Assembly: GCA_026224825.1 (NCBI GenBank)
Contig: JAMFRO010000014.1
Span: forward strand, 1-37,319
Direction of reading: 5' to 3'
Length of the DNA stretch: 37,319 nt
Source: a bacterium
GTDB taxonomy: Bacteria > Pseudomonadota > Alphaproteobacteria > Acetobacterales > Acetobacteraceae
The notes under the pieces are model-generated. The model was not told the origin of the DNA. It ran no database searches and saw only the letters and a list, made by a program, of their open reading frames with translations. The first letter of the stretch is position 1. Each line of letters begins with the position of its first letter. This document shows positions 25,297 to 31,432 of the stretch, piece by piece. The position numbers and the translations under genes are program-made.

Positions 25297-27333
25297 TCAG
25301 CTTGCAACGATGTTTCGGACCCGTGCGGCGATGGATTTCGCGTTGGGGATCTGGTTGGTTTCAATCTCGCGCGAATAGGCGATGGGGGCAAAGGCGGCAC
25401 CGAAGCGGGATGCTGGGGCTTTTAGTGTGGTGAACAGTTCTTCGTTGATGGTGCTGGCGATTTCGCCGCCGAAGCCGCAGAATTCTGTCGCGGCGTGTAC
25501 GACGAGGGCGCGGCGGGTTTTCTTCACCGAGTCCAGCACGCGGTGGTAGTCGAGCGGGACGAGTGAGCGCAGGTCGATAACCTCGGCGCTGATGCCGTCG
25601 GCCGCCAGTTCATCGGCGGCTTTCAGGCATTGGGCGACCTGCCAGCCATAGGTGATGAGGGTGATATCCGTGCCGGGGCGGCGGATTTTGGCCACACCCA
25701 GCGGGATGCGGTAATCCTCGATGGGGACTTCGCCTTTGAGCGAGCGCAGCAGGGCCATGGGCTCCAGATGGATGCAGGGGTCTTCGTCAAAGATGCAGCT
25801 CAGCAGAAGGCCTTTGGCGTCATATGGGGTGCTGGGGTAAATGACTTTCAGGCCAGGCGTGTGCAGCAGCCAGGCTTCCAGCGATTGCGAATGCTGTGCG
25901 CCGGTGCCGCCCAGGCCGCCGCCGACGATCATGCGGATGGTGAGGGGGACGTGGGTGGCGGCGCCGGACATGTAGCGCTGCTTGGCGGCGTGGTTGAAAA
26001 TCTGGTCCATGCAGACGCCGGCGAAATCGTTGAACATGATTTCCGCGATGGGGCGCATGCCGGCGATGGCGGCACCTGTGCCGGCGCCGATGATGGCTTG
26101 TTCCGCGATGGGGGTGGGGCGGACGCGTTTGCCGAATTCGGTTTGCAGGCCGCGCGAGGTGGCGAAGACGCCGCCCGGCGGGTCGCCGATGTCTTCGCCC
26201 AGCAGGAACACCTCGGGGTCTTTCAGCAGGGCTGTGCGCTGGGCGTCGCCGATGGCTTCGGCCATCAGCATGATTTTGGTCTCGCCGGTGGGGGCGGCTT
26301 CATCCGCGCGGATGGGGTAGACGCCGCGCTGCGGCGGGACGGTGGGGTCGGCGTAGACGTCGAGGAGGGTTTCCTCCACCGGCGTGATTTTGCATGCAAG
26401 GGCGCGGACGATGGCGTCCTCGACTTCGGCGGCGGCGGCTTCCTCTATTTCCACCAGCTCGGCCTCGGTGTTGATGCCGGTTTCAATGAGCAGCGCGCGG
26501 GTGCGGGGCACGGGCCATTCTTCCTTGGCCTTGGCCAAAGCTTCGGCGGTGATGTCCTTGCTGTCGCCCACGCCGGCATGCGGGCCGTGGCGGTGGGTGA
26601 TGGCCTCGACGAAGACGGGGCCGTTGCCCGCCCTGATCTGGTCCACCACCTTCTTCATGCCGTTGTAGAAGGCGATGGGGTCGCGGCTGTCGAGTTTGAC
26701 GCCGGTAAAACCGTAGCCGGCGGCGCGGCCGGCGAAATCGGGGCTCGCGGTGTAGTCCGGGATGAAGGTGTATTCGGCGATCTGGTTGTTCTGGCACATG
26801 AAGATGACGGGCAGCTTCCAGGCGCCGGCCAGGTTCATGGCCTCATGGATCGCGCCGATGCTGGTGGCGCCATCGCCGAAATTCACGATGGTCACGCGGT
26901 CCTCACCACGCGCCTGGGCGGCGATGGCGAGACCATTGGCGATGGGGGCACCGGCGCCGACGATGGCGGTGGTGAGCATGGAGCCGGAGGCGGGGTCCGA
27001 GATATGCGGGGCGCCACCTTTGCCTTTGTTCACACCGTCGATACGGCCCATGGCCTCGGCGAAGAGCTTGAACAGGTCCACGCCTTTGGCGACCTGGTCG
27101 TGGATGCCGCGATAGGTGGTGACCATGTAGTCGCGCGTGCTGGTGAGCTGCGAGATGACCGCGGGGATGGCCTCCTGCCCGGTCATGGGCCAGTAGGTGA
27201 AGAAGAAGCGGCCGCTCTGGAGACCGGCCTGGATGGCTTTATCCGTGGCGCGGATGCGCGCCATCTGGCGGTAGATGTTGGTCAGCACGACTGGATCGAT
27301 CGCTAGATTTGTCTGGACGTCTTGCGGCATCAT
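25297..27333 (-). CDS. thiamine-dependent dehydrogenase E1, fused alpha and beta subunits
   Basis: 678-aa fusion of both E1 subunits of an acetoin/2-oxoacid dehydrogenase-like enzyme. The alpha part (about 1-330) has the TPP motif GDGATS (153-158) closing with NN (182-183), plus HRHGPHAG. The beta part (about 350-678) begins KIMLMAEAIGDAQR with LLGEDIGDPPGG and ends LVVHAATEFCGFGGEI plus a conserved tail. It should decarboxylate a 2-oxoacid or cleave an acyloin and transfer the acyl group to lipoamide. Paired with the free lipoyl protein 10 bases downstream. The first ATG has AGG at good spacing; the adjacent ATG at 27330 is also possible. A candidate operator lies about 190 bases upstream. 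The substrate is not determinable here. Confidence 0.93.
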   Translation of the reverse strand: MMPQDVQTNLAIDPVVLTNIYRQMARIRATDKAIQAGLQSGRFFFTYWPMTGQEAIPAVISQLTSTRDYMVTTYRGIHDQVAKGVDLFKLFAEAMGRIDGVNKGKGGAPHISDPASGSMLTTAIVGAGAPIANGLAIAAQARGEDRVTIVNFGDGATSIGAIHEAMNLAGAWKLPVIFMCQNNQIAEYTFIPDYTASPDFAGRAAGYGFTGVKLDSRDPIAFYNGMKKVVDQIRAGNGPVFVEAITHRHGPHAGVGDSKDITAEALAKAKEEWPVPRTRALLIETGINTEAELVEIEEAAAAEVEDAIVRALACKITPVEETLLDVYADPTVPPQRGVYPIRADEAAPTGETKIMLMAEAIGDAQRTALLKDPEVFLLGEDIGDPPGGVFATSRGLQTEFGKRVRPTPIAEQAIIGAGTGAAIAGMRPIAEIMFNDFAGVCMDQIFNHAAKQRYMSGAATHVPLTIRMIVGGGLGGTGAQHSQSLEAWLLHTPGLKVIYPSTPYDAKGLLLSCIFDEDPCIHLEPMALLRSLKGEVPIEDYRIPLGVAKIRRPGTDITLITYGWQVAQCLKAADELAADGISAEVIDLRSLVPLDYHRVLDSVKKTRRALVVHAATEFCGFGGEIASTINEELFTTLKAPASRFGAAFAPIAYSREIETNQIPNAKSIAARVRNIVAS

Positions 27334-27524
27334 ACCCTCACCTGAATTATCGCGTTATTATGCTGTGTAGACGATTTTGCACCACCGGGGACGGCGGGGT
27401 GGCGGATAATTTGTCCCAGCGTGATGTGTGAGTTTGCTGCTTCTGGCAAATCGCCCGCGCGATGGATGCCCGCGTGATGGATGAATGGCGGCGGGGTTGA
27501 TTGATGGCTTGCGGTCCTGGACTA

Positions 27525-27543
27525 TGATCCATGGTGTATCATA
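27525..27543. promoter_or_regulatory. candidate operator upstream of the E1 gene
   Basis: TGATCCATGGTGTATCATA has outward half sites TGAT/ATCA. It matches the site at 29330-29348 (opposite strand) at 16 of 19 positions. A further half site, ATGATCCA, follows at 27545-27552. It lies between the mobA-like stop and the E1 gene. The rest of 27334-27565 has no other feature I can support. Confidence 0.55.
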
Positions 27544-27565
27544 AATGATCCACTCGAGCCGGGCG

Positions 27566-28198
27566 TCATTCGTGACGGGTGTGGTCATACCGGTGGATGG
27601 CGGCTGGTCTGTCTGGGTGCGTTAAGGCGGCGTAGGCTTGCGGCGTGTCGATGTCCAGCAGCACGCCGGGGCCGCAGGGGATTTCCGCGACGAGATGGGC
27701 GTGTTGTTGGATGATGGGTTTGGCGCCTTGATCGCCGGATAGACCCGCCAAAGCGGGGAAGATCTGGCGGCCCAGCAATACGGGATTGCCGCGCCGGCCC
27801 TCGTGCGTGGGGATACAGATGGCGCGGCCTTGCGCGGGGGCAAAGGCGGCGCAGAGGTTTTCGATATCGCTTGGTGTGACCAGGGGCATGTCCGACAGGC
27901 AGATCAGCACGGCTTGCGTTTCCGCCGGCAAGGCTGCCAACCCTGTGGTGAGGGAGCTGGCCATGCCGGTGGTGTGGTTATTGTTCAGTACGCAATCGAC
28001 TTGCAGCCCGGACAAAGCTTGTTCGACCTGCTCTGACTCATGGCCCAGCACGGCGATGATTGGCGAGAGACCGGCGCTTTGACACAGGATTGCGGCGTGG
28101 CGGACCATGGGCTGGCCGTCTGCATTCAGGAGTAGTTTATTCGCGCCCATGCGCCGCGACGAGCCTGCCGCGAGCAGGATGGCGGCGATGTTGTTCAT
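27566..28198 (-). CDS. molybdenum cofactor nucleotidyltransferase-like protein (MobA/MocA family)
   Basis: 210-aa NTP-transferase. The nucleotide-binding signature is ILLAAGSSRRMGANKLLL (about 7-24), with VLICLSDMPLVTPSDI and GRRGNPVLLGRQIF as later family motifs. Of the MobA-like proteins, those paired with XdhC usually make the cytosine dinucleotide form of molybdopterin (MocA), the form used by CO-dehydrogenase-type hydroxylases. Its ATG overlaps the stop of the xdhC-like gene as ATGA. It is transcribed away from the coxG-M-S-L operon it presumably serves. Confidence 0.9.
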   Translation of the reverse strand: MNNIAAILLAAGSSRRMGANKLLLNADGQPMVRHAAILCQSAGLSPIIAVLGHESEQVEQALSGLQVDCVLNNNHTTGMASSLTTGLAALPAETQAVLICLSDMPLVTPSDIENLCAAFAPAQGRAICIPTHEGRRGNPVLLGRQIFPALAGLSGDQGAKPIIQQHAHLVAEIPCGPGVLLDIDTPQAYAALTHPDRPAAIHRYDHTRHE

Positions 28199-29274
28199 TC
28201 TTTGGCGCGCAGGATTTGCGTGATCTGGGCGAGGATGGCGCCGGCGATTTCCGGCGGGGAAATGGCGCCGATGTTCAGGCCCACGGGGCCGTGGATGCGG
28301 GCCAGGGCGGCATCGTCAAACCCCGCCGCGCGCAGGCGCTCCAGCCGTGCCGCATGGGCTTTGCGCGAGCCCAGCGCACCTATGTAGAACGCTTGCGAAC
28401 GCAACGCCGCGATCAAGCCGGGGTCGTCGATTTTGGGGTCGTGCGAGACGGCGATGATGGCGGTGGCGGCGTCCGGCGGGCGGGTTGCCAGAGCCTCGGC
28501 GGGGGAATGGGGGATGAGGTTTTTTGCGGCGAAACGCTCGGCGGTGAGGTAGGCGGCGCGCGGGTCGATGATGGTGACATCGTAACCATAAAGGGCGGCC
28601 ATGGCGGAGAGGGATTGCGCCAGATGGGTGGCGCCTATGATTTGCAGCCGCAAGGCCGGGCGATGCACTTCGATGAAGAGATCTCCGCCTTCGGCCGAGA
28701 GCAGTTGCGTGCGCCAGGCGGCGGATGACTCCGGCCAGATATCCTGGAGCTGGGCGAGAATGGCGGCATCGCCCGATGCTGTGTGTCCCGATGCTGTGTG
28801 TCCCGATCCTGTGTGTGAGGTCATCAGGGCGTGTCCTCCGGTGGTCAGGTTGGTGATGAGGGCGGTGACATGTCCCGCATCACGGTTGTTTAGCGCCGCT
28901 GCGAATTTGGGACAAAGCAATTCGACATACACGCGGATGGTGCCGCCGCAGGGCAGGCCGACCTCCCAGGGAAATTTAGCGTCACCGGCATATTCGAGCT
29001 GGCGGGGTTTGTTGTCGGCGATGCATTCGAGGGCCGCGGTGATGACCGCGTTTTCCACGCAGCCGCCGGAGACGGAGCCGGCGAATGCGCCATCCGCCGC
29101 CACGGCGAGCTTGGAGCCCACGGGGCGGGGGGCCGAGCCCCAGGAGGCGATGACCGTGGCGATGGCGACGCGCCTGCCCTGAAGCTGCCAGGACAGGGCC
29201 TGGCGCAGGATCTCGGCCTCGCTTGCACTCTGCAACGCCCAGCCCGGCTGCGTGGTGGCGTTTGTTTGCTCCAT
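28195..29274 (-). CDS. XdhC/CoxI family molybdoenzyme maturation factor
   Basis: 359-aa maturation factor that delivers (sulfurated) molybdenum cofactor to hydroxylases of the xanthine dehydrogenase family. The N-terminal XdhC domain has IATVIASWGSAPRPVGSKLAV, SGGCVENAV and GLPCGGTIRVYVE. The C-terminal Rossmann domain has RLQIIGATHLAQSL, IIDPRAAYLTAERF, AVSHDPKIDDPGLI and YIGALGSRKAHAARLERL. Between the domains is a low-complexity GHTAS-type repeat encoded by three 15-bp units. The ATG at 29274 is used, with AGGGT eight bases upstream; longer frames run into the divergent promoter. Heads an operon with the mobA-like gene. Confidence 0.92.
   Translation of the reverse strand: MEQTNATTQPGWALQSASEAEILRQALSWQLQGRRVAIATVIASWGSAPRPVGSKLAVAADGAFAGSVSGGCVENAVITAALECIADNKPRQLEYAGDAKFPWEVGLPCGGTIRVYVELLCPKFAAALNNRDAGHVTALITNLTTGGHALMTSHTGSGHTASGHTASGDAAILAQLQDIWPESSAAWRTQLLSAEGGDLFIEVHRPALRLQIIGATHLAQSLSAMAALYGYDVTIIDPRAAYLTAERFAAKNLIPHSPAEALATRPPDAATAIIAVSHDPKIDDPGLIAALRSQAFYIGALGSRKAHAARLERLRAAGFDDAALARIHGPVGLNIGAISPPEIAGAILAQITQILRAKE
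28772..28816 (-). repeat. 15-bp tandem repeat inside the xdhC-like gene
   Basis: Three 15-bp units (28772-28786, 28787-28801, 28802-28816; the third has one base change) encode GHTGS-GHTAS-GHTAS in the interdomain linker. In-frame length variation here would only lengthen or shorten the linker. Confidence 0.85.
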
Positions 29275-29305
29275 AAAATACCCTGCTTGATAAAATGCTT
29301 GCTTG

Positions 29306-29326
29306 GCCGGGCTTACGGTGCCCGGC
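29306..29326. repeat. hairpin in the xdhC leader
   Basis: GCCGGGC (29306-29312) pairs with GCCCGGC (29320-29326), loop TTACGGT. It lies between the candidate operator and the xdhC-like start, so it would be in that gene's leader RNA or be part of the regulator site. Confidence 0.45.
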
Positions 29327-29329
29327 GGA

Positions 29330-29348
29330 TATGATATATAATGGATCA
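29330..29348. promoter_or_regulatory. candidate operator in the divergent xdhC/coxG promoter
   Basis: TATGATATATAATGGATCA; its complement, TGATCCATTATATATCATA, matches the site at 27525-27543 at 16 of 19 positions. The AT-rich core could double as a -10 region for one or both directions. An ATG at 29341 lies inside this motif and is not taken as the coxG start. Confidence 0.6.
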
Positions 29349-29373
29349 AACCGCCGGGAGGAACAGCCATATC

Positions 29374-30093
29374 ATGAAAATGACCGGAGAGCAGAAGATC
29401 GCGGCGCCGCGCCAGAAGGTGTGGGAGGGGTTGAATGATCCCGCCGTGTTGCGGCAGTGCATTCCCGGCTGCCAGTCGCTGGAGAGAGAGGCGGATGGGC
29501 GGCTGACGGCGGTGGTGGCGGTGAAGATCGGGCCGATCGGGGCACGGTTTTCGGGTGCTGTGACACTATCCGAGTTGGACCCGCCGAACGGGTATACGAT
29601 TAGCGGCGAGGGCCAGGGCGGGACTGTGGGCTCGGCCAAGGGTGGCGCCAAGGTGCGTCTGGTGGAGGATGCTGGGGGGACCCTGCTCTCCTATGAGGTT
29701 GAGGCACAGGTGGGTGGGCGGCTGGCGCAATTGGGCGGGCCGATTATCGATGCGACCGCGAAGCAGTTGGCGGGGAAGTTTTTCGAGCAGTTTTCCGCTG
29801 TGCTGGGTGGGGTTCCGGCGCCCGCTTCGGTGCCGAAAGCGGCTTCCCCTGCCCTCGCCCCGGTGGCGGGCGCGCCCGCGCGCGGGTTTCCGGCAGCCTG
29901 GGTGCTGGCGGTGGTTGTGGCGGCGTTTGTTGGCTATTTCATCCATGGCGGCTCTGGGCAAACGGATTGGATGGGGCTGGCGATTGGGTTGCTGCTGCTG
30001 GTGGTGGCGGCGGTGGCGTTTGAGCATGGCAGGCGGGTGGCGGCACCAGTGGTGGTGCTGGATGCGGCACTGCTGGCAAGGCTCAAGCTATGA
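29374..30093 (+). CDS. coxG: CoxG family protein with C-terminal membrane segments
   Basis: 239 aa. The N-terminal SRPBCC/START-like CoxG domain (about 1-145) opens with MKMTGEQKIAAPRQKVWEGLNDP split over its first 23 residues, and has IPGCQSLE and GRLAQLGGPIIDATAKQLAGKFFEQF. An Ala/Pro linker and two hydrophobic segments follow (about 172-190 and 199-217), consistent with anchoring to the inner membrane. CoxG proteins recruit CO-dehydrogenase-type enzymes to the membrane or quinone pool in known cases. The ATG at 29374 follows GGGAGGA by 11 bases. Its stop overlaps the next ATG (ATGA). First gene of coxG-M-S-L. Confidence 0.92.
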   Translation: MKMTGEQKIAAPRQKVWEGLNDPAVLRQCIPGCQSLEREADGRLTAVVAVKIGPIGARFSGAVTLSELDPPNGYTISGEGQGGTVGSAKGGAKVRLVEDAGGTLLSYEVEAQVGGRLAQLGGPIIDATAKQLAGKFFEQFSAVLGGVPAPASVPKAASPALAPVAGAPARGFPAAWVLAVVVAAFVGYFIHGGSGQTDWMGLAIGLLLLVVAAVAFEHGRRVAAPVVVLDAALLARLKL

Positions 30094-30959
30094 AGGCGGC
30101 ACCGTTCGATTATCTGGCGCCCGGCAGTATTGAGGAGGCGTGTGCCTTGCTCGCCGAGGCCGGAGGCGGGGCGAGTGTGCTGGCGGGCGGGCAGACGCTG
30201 ATGCCGCTGCTGGCCTTGCGCATGAGCCAGCCGTTCATCCTGGTGGATATCAATAATATTGCGGCACTGCGGGGGGTTTCCCGTATTGCGGGCGGCACGC
30301 GCATTGGCCCGGCGACGCGGCAATGCGATGGGCTGGCCGATGCGGTGCTGGCGGAGCATCTGCCGGTGCTGGTGCGGGCGTTGAGCCATGTCGGGCATTA
30401 TCAGACGCGGAATCGCGGGACGATTGGTGGTTCCATTGCTTTGGGTGAGCCGGCGGCGGAAATGCCGGCGACGGCGGTGGCACTGGGGGCGGTGATTGAG
30501 ATTACGTCGGTGCGTGGTGTGCGGCGTGTGGAGGCTGCGGATTTTTATCTTGGGCCTTATATGACGGTGCTGGAATCCGATGAGCTGGTGACGGGCATTG
30601 AGTATCCTGACTGGCCGCCGGGGCATGTTATTCTGTTCCGCGAGGTGGCGCAGCGGCCGGGCGATTTCGCGCTGGTGGGGCTGGTTGGCGCGCTGGTGGT
30701 GGAAGGTGCCAGAATCACGCGGGCGGGGCTCGCTTGGTTTGGCATGGGGCCGACGCCGGTAAAAATGCGCCAGGCGGAGGCTGCGATTTTGGGGCAGAGT
30801 GCCGATGCTCTGGATGTGAATGGGCTGGCGGCGCTGGCGATTGCCGATACGGCACCATTCGATGACCATCACGCCAGCGCCGAGTACCGCCGCACGGTGG
30901 GGCGGCGGATGTTTACCCGTATTCTGCGCGAGGCGCTGGGGCGCCAGGAGGCCGCATGA
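30090..30959 (+). CDS. coxM: molybdenum hydroxylase FAD-binding medium subunit
   Basis: 289-aa FAD subunit of a xanthine dehydrogenase/CO dehydrogenase-family enzyme. FAD motifs are LAGGQTLMPLLALR (31-44) and RGTIGGSIALGEPAAE (109-124). It passes electrons from the iron-sulfur subunit to an acceptor. Start and stop both overlap neighbours by four bases (ATGA), so stoichiometric translation of the M, S and L subunits is likely. The symbol is given by homology to the cox operon; CO as substrate is not implied. Confidence 0.93.
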   Translation: MKAAPFDYLAPGSIEEACALLAEAGGGASVLAGGQTLMPLLALRMSQPFILVDINNIAALRGVSRIAGGTRIGPATRQCDGLADAVLAEHLPVLVRALSHVGHYQTRNRGTIGGSIALGEPAAEMPATAVALGAVIEITSVRGVRRVEAADFYLGPYMTVLESDELVTGIEYPDWPPGHVILFREVAQRPGDFALVGLVGALVVEGARITRAGLAWFGMGPTPVKMRQAEAAILGQSADALDVNGLAALAIADTAPFDDHHASAEYRRTVGRRMFTRILREALGRQEAA

Positions 30960-31432
30960 GCAAGCATGAGATTGAAGTGACCATCAATGGCCGGCGCTTT
31001 GCGGGTGCCGTTGAATCGCGCGTGACGCTGTCGGATTTTCTGCGCGGCGAGGCCGGCTATACCGGGGTGCATGTGGGCTGCGAGCATGGGGTGTGCGGGG
31101 CGTGCACGGTGATTGTGAACGGCAAGGCCGTGCGCTCCTGCCTGATGCTGGCGGTACAGGTGCAGGGTGCCGAGGTGACGACGGTTGAAGGCCTGGCCGC
31201 GCCCGATGGCACGCTGCACCCCGCACAACAGGCATTGCGCGATGAGCATGGGCTGCAATGCGGCTTCTGTACACCGGGCGTGCTGATGACGATGGCGGCG
31301 ATGACGGCAGGGGAGCAGAAACCCGATGAGGAGGCGCTGCTGGCCGCACTCTCTGGGCATATATGCCGCTGCACCGGTTACCAGGGCATACGCCGTGCCG
31401 CGCGCAAGCTGGCCGCCGGAGAGGGCGCATGA
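30956..31432 (+). CDS. coxS: molybdenum hydroxylase [2Fe-2S] small subunit
   Basis: 158 aa with two [2Fe-2S] clusters. The plant-ferredoxin-type set is C42, C47, C50 (GCEHGVCGAC) and C62. The second set is C102, C105 (QCGFC) and C137, C139 (HICRC). All eight cysteines are present, and length and order are standard. Overlaps coxM and the large-subunit gene by four bases each (ATGA). Confidence 0.95.
   Translation: MSKHEIEVTINGRRFAGAVESRVTLSDFLRGEAGYTGVHVGCEHGVCGACTVIVNGKAVRSCLMLAVQVQGAEVTTVEGLAAPDGTLHPAQQALRDEHGLQCGFCTPGVLMTMAAMTAGEQKPDEEALLAALSGHICRCTGYQGIRRAARKLAAGEGA

Noticed and set aside
27347..27588. Small minus-strand frames between the E1 and mobA-like genes
   Set aside because: Low-complexity translations across the candidate operator, with no ribosome site and no recognisable domain.
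29341..29373. coxG start at the ATG at 29341
   Set aside because: This ATG lies in the operator-like motif and lacks a ribosome site; family proteins begin MKMTGEQ, matching 29374.
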